DNA of 33,740 nt, from NCBI GenBank assembly GCA_028864885.1, contig JAGWLR010000034.1, forward strand, positions 1 through 33,740. The letters are read 5' to 3'. Under the pieces are notes generated by a model. It was given only the letters and a program-made list of their open reading frames with translations. It ran no database searches and was not told where the DNA came from. How positions within the stretch are numbered: the stretch's first letter is position 1; every line of letters begins with the position of its first letter. This stretch comes from Burkholderiales bacterium. GTDB taxonomy: Bacteria; Pseudomonadota; Gammaproteobacteria; Burkholderiales; Burkholderiaceae_C. Positions 1-9,631 of the stretch are shown here, one piece after another. The translations under genes and the position numbers were made by a program.

Positions 1-3000
1 ATGCGGCTGCCGGCCATGCCCTGGAAGAAGATCGAGGGGCTCTCCAGCACTTCAACCAGGCTCAAGCGAGCTTCAAAGCGCGTGCTTTGGTTGTGTGTGA
101 ACTTGGGCCAATCGTGTGCGCCGGGAATGATGGGGCTGAGCGCCGCCAGCATCTGGCAGCCGTTGCACACGCCGAGCGCGAAGGTGTCCTGGCGACCGAA
201 GAAGGCCAGGAACTGCTCTTCCAGCTTGGGGTTGAACATGATCGAACGTGCCCAGCCTTCGCCGGCACCCAGGGTGTCGCCGTAGCTGAAGCCACCGCAG
301 GCGATGAAGCCCTGGAACTGGTCCAAGCTGACGCGGCCGGCTTGCAGGTCGCTCATGTGCACGTCGTAGGTGTCGAAGCCACCTTGGGCCACGGCGTACG
401 ACATTTCCACATGCGAGTTCACGCCCTGCTCACGCAGGATGGCGACCTTGGGGCACGCCTTGTTGATGAAGGGCGCAGCCACGTCTTCCAGCGGGTCGAA
501 GGTCAGGGCCACGTGCATGCCGGGGTCAGCGGCCTTGCCAATGGCTTCGTGTTCGCTGTTGGCGCAAGCGGGGTTGTCGCGCAGCTGCGCAATGCGCCAG
601 CTCACGTCGTCCCAGGTCTTGTGCAGTTGCTCCACGGGCGCAGCAAACACGGCCTTGGCATCGCGCCACACTTCCAGCGTGTGCTTGGTGTTGGGCTTGC
701 CGATGACGTGGCTGTGCTTGCTCAGGCCATGCTCGCGCAGGGTTTGCAGCACGGCGTCGCGGTCAGCGGTACGCACTTGCAGGACCAGGCCCAGTTCTTC
801 GTTGAAAAGCGCCTTCAGGGTCAGCTCGTTGCGGCGCTCACCCACTTGGCCCGCCCAGTTCTTCGAGTCACCGAAGTCAGCTCGGCTGTCGTCCACGCCG
901 GTGCCCTCTGTCACCAGCATGTCCACATTCAGGCTCACGCCGGTGTTGCCGGCGAAGGCCATTTCAGCCACGGTCGCCCACAGGCCGCCGTCACCACGGT
1001 CGTGGTAGGCCAGCAGCTTGCCTTGCGCGCGCAGGGCGTTCACAGCGTTCACGGCGGCCTTCAGCATCTCGGGGTTGTCGCAGTCGGGCACCTCGTTGCC
1101 AAACTGGTTCAGCACCTGAGCCAGCATCGAGCCGCCCATGCGGTTCTTGCCCTCGCCCAAGTCCACCAGGATCAGGCTGGTATCCAGCGCTTGGCCGTTT
1201 TCAGTGGTGACCAGTTGCGGTGTCAGCGTGCCACGCACGTCAGCGATCGAGGCAAACGCCGTCACGATCAGGGACACGGGTGCCGTCACTTGCTTGGTCT
1301 GGCCGTTGTCGGACCCTTCATCTTTCCATTTTGTGCGCATGGACAGCGAGTCCTTGCCTACAGGAATGGACACGCCCAGTGCCGGGCACAGGTCCATGCC
1401 AACCGCTTTCACGGTGTCGTACAAGGCAGCGTCTTCACCGGCTTCGCCGCAGGCGGCCATCCAGTTGGCCGACAGTTTCACGCGGGACAGCTCGATGGGC
1501 GCGGCCAGCAGGTTGGTGATGGCTTCCGCCACCGCCATGCGACCGGACGCTGGTGCGTTGACCGAGGCCAGCGGAGTGCGCTCGCCCATGGCCATGGCTT
1601 CGCCGGCAAAGCCCTTGAAGTCAGCCAAGGTCACGGCCACGTCGGCCACCGGCACTTGCCACGGGCCGACCATCTGGTCGCGGTGATTCAGGCCGCCCAC
1701 GGTGCGGTCACCGATGGTGATCAGGAAACGCTTGCTGGCCACGGTGGGGTGACGCAGCACGTCCAGCGCCACGGTGTCCAGCGACACGCCGGTCAGGTCC
1801 AGCTTGCCGCCATCCCACTGCACGCGCTTCACATCGCGGTGCATCTTGGGTGGCTTACCCAGCAGCACTTCCATGGGCATGTCCACGGCCTTGTCAGCGC
1901 CAGGCTGAGTGGTGTCTTCCAGCACCAGTTCCAGCGCGTCGGTGGCCACGCCAATCACGCCGAAGGGACAACGCTCGCGGTTGGCCATTTCGGTGAACAT
2001 CGACAGCGATTCGGGCGCAATGGCCAGAACGTAACGTTCCTGGCTCTCGTTACACCAGATTTCCTTAGGCGCCATGCCGGATTCTTCCAGCGGCACCTTG
2101 CTCAGATCGAAACGCGCACCCTTGCCTGCGCCGTCCACCAGTTCAGGGAAGGCGTTGGAGATGCCACCGGCACCCACGTCGTGGATGGCCAGAATCGGGT
2201 TCTTCGCACCCAGACCCCAGCAGTGGTTAATCACCTCTTGCGCACGGCGCTCGATTTCAGGGTTGCCACGCTGCACCGAGTCAAAGTCCAGTGCCGCCGA
2301 ATTGGTGCCCGCCGCCATGGACGAAGCCGCCGCGCCGGCCATGCCGATGCGCATGCCAGGGCCGCCCAGTTGAATCAGCAAGGTGCCTGCGCCAAACACG
2401 ATCTTCTTGGTCTGCGTGGCGTCAATGGTGCCCAAGCCGCCAGCAATCATGATGGGCTTGTGATAACCACGGCGGATGGCTTGCTCGCCCTCGCCCACGT
2501 TCTGATCGAACACGCGGAAGTAACCGCCCAGGTTGCTGCGGCCGAATTCGTTGTTGAACGCGGCGCCACCCAGGGGGCCTTCGATCATGATCTGCAGCGG
2601 GCTGGCAATGTGCTCAGGCTTGCCGATAGGGTTTTGTTCCCATGGCTCGTTGGTGCCCGGCAGGTGCAGGTTCGACACCGAGAAGCCAGTCAGGCCCGAC
2701 TTGGGACGCGAGCCGCGACCGGTGGCGCCTTCGTCACGGATTTCGCCGCCCGCGCCCGTCGAGGCGCCGGGGAAAGGTGAAATGGCCGTGGGGTGGTTGT
2801 GCGTCTCCACCTTCATCAGCACATGGGCCAACTCTTCACGGGCCTGGTACTGAGGCGCGTTGGTGTAGCCATCAGGCATCCAGCGCTCAATGGGGTGCCC
2901 CTCCATGATGGACGCGTTGTCGGCGTAAGCCACCACGGTGTGCTGGGGGTTCAGCTTTTCGGTGTTGCGGATCATGCCGAACAGCGACAAGTCCTGCTCC

Positions 3001-3728
3001 ACGCCGTCCACGGTGAACTTGGCGTTGAAGATCTTGTGGCGGCAGTGTTCCGAGTTCGCCTGGGCGAACATCATCAACTCCACATCGGTCGGGTTGCGCT
3101 TCAAACCGGTGAAGGCATGGACCAGGTATTCGATTTCGTCGTCCGACAAGGCCAGACCGAAGGTCACGTTGGCTTCTTCCAGCGCGGCGCGGCCACGGCC
3201 CAGCACGTCCACGTGCTCCATCGGGGCGCCCTGCTTTTCGTCGAACAGGTGGCGGGCTTCGTCGCGGGCCAGCAGCACGCTTTCCGTCATGCGGTCGTGC
3301 AGCAGCGCTGCGCAGGCCTGCAGATCTTGGGCGGCCAAGCCCTTGGCACCGCCCATTAAGGCACCAATCACGCCCGACTTCACGGTCAGGCGGTACTCAG
3401 TCACGCGTTCCACACGGCGAATGGCCAGACCACAGTTGTGCGCAATGTCGGTGGCCTTCGAGGCCCAAGGCGACACGGTGCCCAGGCGGGGCGCCACCAC
3501 AATCAAATCCCCTTCAGCACCGCCCTCGTAGGCATCGCCATAGGTCAGCAGCGCAGCCAGCTTGTCCAGTTCGGCGTGGTCAAGCGACTTGTCCATCGCC
3601 ACCCAATGCACAAATCGGGCGTGTACAGCTGTAATGCGGGGGTTGATCGCTTGCAGCTTGGGCAGCAGAGCCTGAACTTGGTGAGGAGCCAGGGCATTGC
3701 CGCCCTCAAAGTGCATCAAAGTGGACAT
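1..3728 (-). CDS. purL: Phosphoribosylformylglycinamidine synthase (3' end cut off)
   Basis: Large single-chain FGAM synthase of de novo purine synthesis: it converts FGAR, ATP and glutamine to FGAM in the cytoplasm. About 1242 codons are visible. The protein starts [10 protein letters not shown] at 3728. The AIRS-like core shows GDRTVGGL near residue 673 and [10 protein letters not shown] near 906. The C-terminal glutaminase domain shows ACGGFSYGD with the nucleophile Cys at about residue 1144 (codon 297-299). The frame is still open at base 3, in the motif FFQGMAGSR. By comparison with the E. coli enzyme about 95-100 residues are missing to the left, including the His and Glu of the glutaminase triad. 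No Shine-Dalgarno sequence is evident before the start. It is divergent from map with 129 bp between them; a TAAAAT hexamer lies on its strand there but without a good -35. Confidence 0.97.
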   Translation of the reverse strand, partial: MSTLMHFEGGNALAPHQVQALLPKLQAINPRITAVHARFVHWVAMDKSLDHAELDKLAALLTYGDAYEGGAEGDLIVVAPRLGTVSPWASKATDIAHNCGLAIRRVERVTEYRLTVKSGVIGALMGGAKGLAAQDLQACAALLHDRMTESVLLARDEARHLFDEKQGAPMEHVDVLGRGRAALEEANVTFGLALSDDEIEYLVHAFTGLKRNPTDVELMMFAQANSEHCRHKIFNAKFTVDGVEQDLSLFGMIRNTEKLNPQHTVVAYADNASIMEGHPIERWMPDGYTNAPQYQAREELAHVLMKVETHNHPTAISPFPGASTGAGGEIRDEGATGRGSRPKSGLTGFSVSNLHLPGTNEPWEQNPIGKPEHIASPLQIMIEGPLGGAAFNNEFGRSNLGGYFRVFDQNVGEGEQAIRRGYHKPIMIAGGLGTIDATQTKKIVFGAGTLLIQLGGPGMRIGMAGAAASSMAAGTNSAALDFDSVQRGNPEIERRAQEVINHCWGLGAKNPILAIHDVGAGGISNAFPELVDGAGKGARFDLSKVPLEESGMAPKEIWCNESQERYVLAIAPESLSMFTEMANRERCPFGVIGVATDALELVLEDTTQPGADKAVDMPMEVLLGKPPKMHRDVKRVQWDGGKLDLTGVSLDTVALDVLRHPTVASKRFLITIGDRTVGGLNHRDQMVGPWQVPVADVAVTLADFKGFAGEAMAMGERTPLASVNAPASGRMAVAEAITNLLAAPIELSRVKLSANWMAACGEAGEDAALYDTVKAVGMDLCPALGVSIPVGKDSLSMRTKWKDEGSDNGQTKQVTAPVSLIVTAFASIADVRGTLTPQLVTTENGQALDTSLILVDLGEGKNRMGGSMLAQVLNQFGNEVPDCDNPEMLKAAVNAVNALRAQGKLLAYHDRGDGGLWATVAEMAFAGNTGVSLNVDMLVTEGTGVDDSRADFGDSKNWAGQVGERRNELTLKALFNEELGLVLQVRTADRDAVLQTLREHGLSKHSHVIGKPNTKHTLEVWRDAKAVFAAPVEQLHKTWDDVSWRIAQLRDNPACANSEHEAIGKAADPGMHVALTFDPLEDVAAPFINKACPKVAILREQGVNSHVEMSYAVAQGGFDTYDVHMSDLQAGRVSLDQFQGFIACGGFSYGDTLGAGEGWARSIMFNPKLEEQFLAFFGRQDTFALGVCNGCQMLAALSPIIPGAHDWPKFTHNQSTRFEARLSLVEVLESPSIFFQGMAGSR

Positions 3729-3857
3729 CGCGGTGGGGGGTGCGCTCAGGAAAAACGCGAATTTTACCGGTCCCCGGCCACCCGCGCCGAAAAAGTGCGA
3801 CGAAAGCAATCCCCCCAGGCCCGTCATAGCGCACAACAATTGCGGATAATTCAGCTT

Positions 3858-4670
3858 ATGAGCATCACCATCAAATCAGGCGCCGACATCGACGCCATGC
3901 GTCTGGCCGGCCGTCTGGCATCCGAGGTGCTGGACTACATCACCCCGTTCGTCAAAGTGGGCGTGACCACCGAAGAACTCGACAAGCTTTGTCACGACTA
4001 CATGGTCAACGTACAAGGCTGCGTGCCCGCCCCGCTGAACTACGCCCCCGGCGGCCACCAGCCCTACCCCAAGTCGATCTGCGCGTCGATCAACCACCAG
4101 GTTTGTCATGGGATTCCGAATGACCGCCCTTTGAAGGACGGCGACATTGTCAACCTCGACATCACCGTGATCAAAAACGGCTGGCATGGCGACACCAGCC
4201 GCATGTTCATCGTCGGCAATGGCTCCATCGCCGCCAAACGCCTGTGCGCGTTCACCTACGAAGCCATGTGGAAGGGCATTGCCAAAGTCAAGCCGGGTGC
4301 GCGCCTGGGTGACATCGGCCACGCCATCCAGACCTACGCTGAAAGCAATGGCTTTTCGGTGGTGCGCGAGTTCTGTGGCCACGGCATCGGCCAAAAGTTT
4401 CATGAGGAGCCGCAAGTTCTGCACTATGGCCGCCCCGGCACCATGGAGGAACTCAAGCCAGGCATGATCTTCACCATCGAGCCCATGATCAATGCAGGCA
4501 AGAAGGACATCAAGTCCTTGGGTGATGGTTGGACCATCGTGACCAAGGATCGATCGTTGTCCGCACAATGGGAACACACCGTGCTGGTGACGGAAACGGG
4601 CTATGAAGTGCTGACGCTGTCAGCCGGCAGCCCCCCGATTCCCGACTTCATCACCCAGGCCCAAGCCTGA
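3858..4670 (+). CDS. map: Methionine aminopeptidase, type I
   Basis: Removes the initiator methionine from nascent proteins in the cytoplasm. The 270-residue product has the five metal ligands of the family: D101 and D112 (in NLDITV and HGDTSRMF), H175 (CGHGIG), E208 (TIEPM) and E239 (WEHT), plus the substrate-contacting H84 (VCHGIP). Length is close to the 264 residues of the E. coli enzyme. The ATG at 3858 is chosen because the family N-terminus ([10 protein letters not shown]) begins there, although the frame stays open upstream to 3438. No Shine-Dalgarno sequence precedes it. A GATAAT hexamer ends exactly 7 bases before the ATG, so the transcript may be leaderless. It is followed by glnD, a neighbour also in E. 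coli, with a hairpin between them. Confidence 0.97.
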   Translation: MSITIKSGADIDAMRLAGRLASEVLDYITPFVKVGVTTEELDKLCHDYMVNVQGCVPAPLNYAPGGHQPYPKSICASINHQVCHGIPNDRPLKDGDIVNLDITVIKNGWHGDTSRMFIVGNGSIAAKRLCAFTYEAMWKGIAKVKPGARLGDIGHAIQTYAESNGFSVVREFCGHGIGQKFHEEPQVLHYGRPGTMEELKPGMIFTIEPMINAGKKDIKSLGDGWTIVTKDRSLSAQWEHTVLVTETGYEVLTLSAGSPPIPDFITQAQA

Positions 4671-4683
4671 CCCTCAGCCCCCT

Positions 4684-4722
4684 GGCCCTGCTGCGACCAC
4701 ATCGCTCAGGGCCTTTGTCTTT
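4684..4722 (+). terminator. Hairpin terminator or attenuator between map and glnD
   Basis: Perfect 7-bp stem GGCCCTG (4684-4690) with CAGGGCC (4707-4713). The 16-base loop can form an inner 4-bp GCGA/TCGC stem. The T-rich tail TTTGTCTTT follows at 4714-4722. It lies 14 bases after the map stop and 28 bases before the glnD start. The tail is interrupted, so it may only reduce read-through into glnD. Confidence 0.6.
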
Positions 4723-4749
4723 GGCACCTTGCCTCCACCACCCCAGCCC

Positions 4750-7344
4750 ATGTCGATCGACATTGCCGCCCAACGTGCGCAGTTCCGCCAAGCCAAAACG
4801 GAACTTTTGAACCAGTTTGCGGAAAGCCGCCCTACGGTCTCTTCTGCCAGCCGACTACTGGGTCATCTGGCCAAGCTGGTCGACCGAACCTTGCATGATT
4901 TGTGGACCGCCCATGCCCTGCCCAAAGGCTCGGCACTGGTCGCGGTCGGCGGCTACGGTCGGGGCGAGCTCTTCCCCTACTCGGACATCGACGTCCTGAT
5001 TCTGGTTCCGCAAAGCCTGGCCGACAGTGGGGACGACACAGCCATTGCCGCCGTTGAGAGCTTCATCAGCGCCTGCTGGGACATCGGCCTGGAAATTGGC
5101 TCGTCTGTCCGCACGGTACTGGAATGCGGGCAAGAAGCTGCGGGTGACGTCACCGTTCAGACCTCATTGCTGGAAGCCCGCTTCTTGTGCGGCGCCAAGG
5201 CACGGTTCACCGAACTGCAACGCGTCACGGCCCAGAAGATGGACGCGCAAGATTTTCTGACAGCCAAGCTGCTGGAAATGCGCCAACGGCACACCAAGTA
5301 CGAGGACACGCCCTACTCGCTGGAGCCCAACTGCAAGGAAAGCCCCGGCGGACTGCGTGATCTGCAGGTGGTGCTGTGGTTGGCACGCGCCGCAAACCTC
5401 GGCAAAACCTGGCACGAACTGGCTCAGAAAGGTCTGCTGACAGCCTTTGAAGCACGGCAGCTGCAGCGCAACGAAGGCGTATTGAAACTGATTCGCGCGC
5501 GCCTGCATCAGGTGGCCGGTCGGCGTGAAGATCGACTCGTGTTTGACCTGCAAACGGGGGTGGCCCAAACCTTCGGCTACACCAACACCCGGGGCTTGCG
5601 TGCCAGCGAAGTGCTGATGCGCCGCTACTACTGGGCCGCGAAGGCGGTCACCCAGCTCAATCAGATCCTGATCCTCAACATTGAAGAGCGCGTGCACGGC
5701 TCGCAAAACGCCCCGATGCGCGTCATCAACGAACGCTTTCTGGATCGCGGCGGCATGCTCGAAGTGGTGAGTGACGATCTGTATCAGCGTGATCCTCACG
5801 CCATCCTCGACACCTTCCTGACTTTCCAGACGGACAACACCCTCAAAGGCTTGTCAGCCCGCACCCTGCGTGCGCTGTACAACGCCCGTGAGGTGATGAA
5901 CGGCCCATTCCGCAAGGATCCGCTCAACCGCCAGACCTTCATGGACATTCTCAAGGCGCCCCAAGGCCTGACCCGAGTGATCCGGCTGATGAACCAGACC
6001 TCGGTGCTGGGGCGCTACTTGTGGGTGTTCCGCCGCATCGTCGGCCAGATGCAGCACGACTTGTTCCACGTTTACACGGTCGACCAGCACATCCTGATGG
6101 TGGTGCGCAATGTGCGCCGTTTCTTCATCCCCGAACACGCACACGAGTACCCGTTCTGTACGCAATTGGCGGCAGAGTGGGACAAGCCGTGGTTGCTGTA
6201 TGTGGCGGCTTTGTTTCATGACGTGGCCAAAGGCCGAGGAGGCGATCACTCCGAGTTGGGCGCGGTTGAAGTGCGCCGCTTCTGCAAGGACCATGAGATT
6301 GGTGGTGACGACGCCAAACTCGTCGAATTTCTGGTGGCCGCCCACCTCACCATGTCCAAGGTGGCCCAAAAAGAAGACCTGTCTGATCCCGATGTGATCC
6401 ACGCCTTCGCACAGAAAGTGGGCAACGAACGCTACCTGACCGCGCTGTACTTGCTCACCGTGGCCGACATCCGCGGCACCAGTCCGAAAGTCTGGAACGC
6501 CTGGAAAGGCAAGCTGCTGGAAGACCTCTACAGACTCACCTTGCGCGCTCTGGGCGGATCACGCCCGCACATGGATGCCGAGATCGAGGCACGCAAACAG
6601 CAAACCCGCCAGACCCTGTCACTCAACTTCCTGCCAGAGGGCATCGAAACCAAGCTTTGGAAAACGCTCGACATGAGCTACTTCGCCCGCCACGAAGCCG
6701 CCGACATCGCCTGGCACTCGCGGGTGCTTTGGCGGCATGTTGAAACCGATCGAGCGGTCGTCGCAGCCCGCCCTTCGTCTGTGGGGGAAGGCTTGCAGGT
6801 ATTGGTTTATGCGCCGGACCGCCCCGACCTCTTTGCCCGCATCTGCGGCTACTTCGATCGCGCGGGGTTCAACATTCAGGATGCACGCATTCACACCTCG
6901 TCCACCGGCTACGCGCTCGACACATTCCAGATCTTGTCCAGCGACAACGACATCTACGAAGGCGTGCATCCGCGGGATCTGATTTCGTTGGTCGAGAATC
7001 AACTGGCCGAAGCAGCTGCGTCAGACAGGCCTCTGCATGAGCCCAGCCGCGCGCGGCTGTCCCGCCGCGTCAAATCTTTCCCGGTGCAACCCCGTGTCAG
7101 CTTGCGTCCAGATGAACGAGGACAGCGCTGGTTGCTCAGCGTGTCAGCCAGCGACCGCTCAGGTTTGCTTTATGTGATTGCGCGGACCCTGGCGCACCAC
7201 CACGTCAATGTGCAACTGGCCAAGATCAGCACCCTGGGGGAACGCGTGGAAGACACCTTTTTGGTGACAGGTGATGTGCTGCGCCAGGACAAGGCCCAAC
7301 TGGCACTTGAGACGGAGTTGCTAGATGCCCTCAGCCCCACTTGA
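4750..7344 (+). CDS. glnD: Bifunctional PII uridylyltransferase/uridylyl-removing enzyme
   Basis: Nitrogen sensor that uridylylates PII proteins when glutamine is low and removes UMP when it is high. Domains in the 864-residue protein: nucleotidyltransferase with GGYGRGELFPYSDID at residues 67-81 (catalytic D79 and D81); a GlnD-type central helical region; an HD hydrolase domain with LFHDVAKGRGGDHS (H490, D491); and two C-terminal ACT domains, about residues 684-760 and 793-860, which bind glutamine. Length matches the family. The ATG at 4750 is preferred to an in-frame TTG 7 codons upstream because conserved sequence starts after it. Neither start has a good Shine-Dalgarno sequence. It lies downstream of map, with a hairpin between them that may limit co-transcription. 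Confidence 0.97.
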   Translation: MSIDIAAQRAQFRQAKTELLNQFAESRPTVSSASRLLGHLAKLVDRTLHDLWTAHALPKGSALVAVGGYGRGELFPYSDIDVLILVPQSLADSGDDTAIAAVESFISACWDIGLEIGSSVRTVLECGQEAAGDVTVQTSLLEARFLCGAKARFTELQRVTAQKMDAQDFLTAKLLEMRQRHTKYEDTPYSLEPNCKESPGGLRDLQVVLWLARAANLGKTWHELAQKGLLTAFEARQLQRNEGVLKLIRARLHQVAGRREDRLVFDLQTGVAQTFGYTNTRGLRASEVLMRRYYWAAKAVTQLNQILILNIEERVHGSQNAPMRVINERFLDRGGMLEVVSDDLYQRDPHAILDTFLTFQTDNTLKGLSARTLRALYNAREVMNGPFRKDPLNRQTFMDILKAPQGLTRVIRLMNQTSVLGRYLWVFRRIVGQMQHDLFHVYTVDQHILMVVRNVRRFFIPEHAHEYPFCTQLAAEWDKPWLLYVAALFHDVAKGRGGDHSELGAVEVRRFCKDHEIGGDDAKLVEFLVAAHLTMSKVAQKEDLSDPDVIHAFAQKVGNERYLTALYLLTVADIRGTSPKVWNAWKGKLLEDLYRLTLRALGGSRPHMDAEIEARKQQTRQTLSLNFLPEGIETKLWKTLDMSYFARHEAADIAWHSRVLWRHVETDRAVVAARPSSVGEGLQVLVYAPDRPDLFARICGYFDRAGFNIQDARIHTSSTGYALDTFQILSSDNDIYEGVHPRDLISLVENQLAEAAASDRPLHEPSRARLSRRVKSFPVQPRVSLRPDERGQRWLLSVSASDRSGLLYVIARTLAHHHVNVQLAKISTLGERVEDTFLVTGDVLRQDKAQLALETELLDALSPT

Positions 7345-7357
7345 TGCGTCTGGTAGA

Positions 7358-7561
7358 TCAGGCTGGCTCTTTCGGATCCAGCATGGCCTCCAGCTTCGAA
7401 ATCTGGTCTTTCAACATCAGGCGCCGCTTTTTCAGGCGGCGCAGCGCCAGTTCATCAACCGGCTGTTTTTCGACAGCGAGATCAATCAAATTATCCAGAT
7501 CAGCGTGTTCGATGCGCAACTCGATCAACAGGCGATGGGGTGAATGCAGGTTTTCTTGCAT
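7358..7561 (-). CDS. DUF465/YdcH-type small helical protein
   Basis: A 67-residue, charged, fully helical-looking protein with an LDNLIDLAVE segment followed by ALRRLKKRRLMLKDQIS. This is the pattern of the DUF465 (YdcH) family, whose function is not established. There is no signal peptide or membrane segment. The ATG at 7561 is chosen; an in-frame TTG at 7594 would add 11 residues. Neither has a convincing Shine-Dalgarno sequence. It converges on glnD with only 13 bases between the stops and is divergent from the PP2C gene. Recognition of the family is by the short Leu/Lys/Arg-rich pattern only. Confidence 0.8.
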   Translation of the reverse strand: MQENLHSPHRLLIELRIEHADLDNLIDLAVEKQPVDELALRRLKKRRLMLKDQISKLEAMLDPKEPA

Positions 7562-7660
7562 CTGACTAGCCAAATGGCTCACGAACTGGCGCAAATTGGG
7601 GGATGAACCGAGGGATCGCCTCCCCCCGGGCCCGGCCTATTCCAGATTATAGTTTTCCCC

Positions 7661-8428
7661 ATGATGTCATCACCGTCCAGTTTTCGCCTGGTTGCCGCTA
7701 CCGGCATCCACCGGGGCGATCGCCAGTATCAGCAAGATCAGGTCGAAATCATGGTCCATCCGCGGACCCAAGGCTGCCTGTTGGCGGTTGTGGCTGACGG
7801 GATGGGCGGCAAGAGCGGGGGGCGCAAGGCCGCCGATCAGGTGATCATGACGGCGCGTCAAGTCTTTGATCGCTTCGTGCCATCGAAGGATGACTCTGAG
7901 TCCACCCTGCAACAGCTGGTCGAAGAGGCCCACCTCATGATCAAGCTGACGGCCATCGCTTTTGAAGAAGAGCCGCACAGCACCCTTGCCGCCTTCATCG
8001 TCAACCCTGACCTGTCGGCCGATCTGATCCACGCCGGTGATTCACGGATCTACCATTTCCATGGGCCAGATATGGTCCACCGCACCACCGACCACTCCTT
8101 TGTTCAACGATTGGTCAACGCAGGTGAAATCACCGAAGAAGAAGCCAACGTCCACCCCCAGTCCAACCTGCTGACGGGCTGTCTGGGCACTCAGACCGAT
8201 CCGCCCGTCGACACTCACCACATTTCACAATTGGAAATTGGCGACACCCTGTTAGCGTGCAGTGATGGCCTGTGGCATTACTTCACACCCAAGGAGTTGG
8301 GCGCCATCGTTCACACCCTGCCCCCACGTGAGGCCGCCGAGATGCTGGTGGGCAAAGCCCGACATCGCGCGCGCGGAGGCGGCGACAACCTGTCGCTCGC
8401 CTTGGTTCGGGTCGAACCCGGTCGTTGA
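7661..8428 (+). CDS. PP2C-family Ser/Thr protein phosphatase
   Basis: Metal-dependent PPM/PP2C phosphatase of 255 residues, predicted soluble, acting on phospho-Ser/Thr proteins. Family motifs in order: RQYQQD with D26 (the usual Asn is Gln here), VADGMGG with D46, HAGDSRIY, DHSF, CSDGL with D202, and GGDNLSL with D242. All metal-binding Asp positions are therefore present. The start is ATGATG at 7661/7664, with no Shine-Dalgarno sequence; a TATAGT hexamer lies 7 bases before the first ATG, so the mRNA may be leaderless. No kinase gene is adjacent. Such phosphatases usually oppose Hanks-type kinases, so one is expected elsewhere in the genome (inference). It converges on zapE with 20 bases between stops. 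Confidence 0.93.
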   Translation: MMSSPSSFRLVAATGIHRGDRQYQQDQVEIMVHPRTQGCLLAVVADGMGGKSGGRKAADQVIMTARQVFDRFVPSKDDSESTLQQLVEEAHLMIKLTAIAFEEEPHSTLAAFIVNPDLSADLIHAGDSRIYHFHGPDMVHRTTDHSFVQRLVNAGEITEEEANVHPQSNLLTGCLGTQTDPPVDTHHISQLEIGDTLLACSDGLWHYFTPKELGAIVHTLPPREAAEMLVGKARHRARGGGDNLSLALVRVEPGR

Positions 8429-8438
8429 TTGCCCTTGG

Positions 8439-8457
8439 CTGACCTGAATCAGGTCAG
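8439..8457. repeat. Perfect inverted repeat between convergent stops
   Basis: The arms CTGACCTGA and TCAGGTCAG are exact reverse complements around one central A. In RNA this gives roughly a 7-bp stem with a 5-base loop. It fills the gap between the PP2C and zapE stop codons and includes the zapE stop (8449-8451). There is no U-tract on either side, so it is not a standard intrinsic terminator. It may block read-through or protect 3' ends. Confidence 0.45.
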
Positions 8458-9561
8458 AGAAGTGTCCACGTTGCGCTTTTCCTCGCTGAGGTATTCCTTG
8501 GACTGCATTTCGTTGAGTCGTGACACGGTTCGTGGGAACTCGTGCGCCAGCGGCCCCTCGGTGTAAAGCTCCTCAGGAGACACCTCGGCCGAGATCACCA
8601 GCTTCACGCGCCGGTCGTACAGCACATCCACCAGCCAGGTGAAACGTCGGGCCTCCGAGGCCAGGCGCACCGGCATGTGCGGCACACCACTGAGCACGAT
8701 GGTATGAAAGCGCGAAGCCAACTCCAGGTAGTCGTTTTGCGAGCGCGGACCACCGCACAGCGTCTGGAAATCAAACCAAACCACCCCACCTGCGCGACGC
8801 TTGGCTTTGAGCACACGATGCTCAATGTTCAAGGCCGGATCCTCATCAGCCGTTTCAGCCAACTGCTCAAAGATCTGCGTCATCTGCTGATCGACTTCGG
8901 GCGTCAGCGGCGTCAGATACAGATTGGCCAACTCCAGCGTGCGGCGGCGGTAGTCGGTGCCGCTGTCCACATTGATCACTTCCAGCTGACTTTTGAGCAA
9001 CTCAATTGCCGGCAGGATACGGTCCCGGTGCAGCCCGTTGGGATACAACTCATCCGGATGAAAGTTCGAGGTGGTGACGATGCTGACCCGATTGCGAAAC
9101 ATCGCATCCAGCAAACGATGCAAGATCATGGCATCGGTCACGTCCGCCACGTGAAACTCGTCAAAGCAGATCAGCCGGTGCCGACGCGACATGCGCTTGG
9201 CCAATACCTCAAGAGGATCAGCCACCCCTTTAAGCTCGTGCAGTTGCCGATGCACCTCACGCATGAACTCATGAAAGTGCAGTCGAGTCTTGCGCTGCAC
9301 GGGAACTGCCTGATAGAAGCAGTCCATGATGAAGCTTTTGCCACGCCCCACCCCGCCGTACATGTACACGCCTTTGGGAAGATTGGGGTACCGCAGCATT
9401 TTCGTCAGGGCATTGGAGCGCTGCGCCTTGTAGTTGGCCCATTCGTCCTGACACCGTTGCAGCGCCGCGATCCCTTTGAGCTGGGCAGCGTCGGCCTTGT
9501 AGCCACGCTCGGCCAGGCTTTGCTCGTACAGTTGGGTGACGGAAATCGCGTAGGCAGGCAT
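8449..9561 (-). CDS. zapE: Cell division ATPase ZapE (AFG1-like)
   Basis: AAA-type ATPase of the AFG1/ZapE family, 370 residues, linked in E. coli to Z-ring control during constriction and stress. Walker A GGVGRGKS is at residues 69-76 and Walker B LICFDEF at 130-136 (D134, E135). The segments HFHEFMREVH and TSNFHPDELY are typical of the family. The start ATG at 9561 gives MPAYAISVTQ; no clear Shine-Dalgarno sequence precedes it. It lies directly behind the lpdA terminator on the same strand, so it needs read-through or its own promoter; I see no convincing one. Confidence 0.94.
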   Translation of the reverse strand: MPAYAISVTQLYEQSLAERGYKADAAQLKGIAALQRCQDEWANYKAQRSNALTKMLRYPNLPKGVYMYGGVGRGKSFIMDCFYQAVPVQRKTRLHFHEFMREVHRQLHELKGVADPLEVLAKRMSRRHRLICFDEFHVADVTDAMILHRLLDAMFRNRVSIVTTSNFHPDELYPNGLHRDRILPAIELLKSQLEVINVDSGTDYRRRTLELANLYLTPLTPEVDQQMTQIFEQLAETADEDPALNIEHRVLKAKRRAGGVVWFDFQTLCGGPRSQNDYLELASRFHTIVLSGVPHMPVRLASEARRFTWLVDVLYDRRVKLVISAEVSPEELYTEGPLAHEFPRTVSRLNEMQSKEYLSEEKRNVDTSLT

Positions 9562-9581
9562 ACAACAGATTCAAGGGCCAG

Positions 9582-9607
9582 AAAAAAAGGGGCAGCCACG
9601 CCGCCCC
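9582..9607 (-). terminator. Intrinsic terminator of the odhA-odhB-lpdA operon
   Basis: Read on the minus strand, GGGGCGGC pairs with GCTGCCCC (8 bp with one G-U pair, 3-base loop), followed by seven T. It begins 24 bases after the lpdA stop and ends 20 bases before the zapE start, closing the 2-oxoglutarate dehydrogenase operon. Confidence 0.88.
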
Positions 9608-9631
9608 TGCTGATCGATCGCGAAAGCGAGA

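Noticed and set aside
87-2780. An 897-codon open frame on the plus strand, rich in His, Val and Gly
   Set aside because: It lies antisense to purL, which has all family motifs on the minus strand. The composition is that expected from reading a GC-rich gene backwards.
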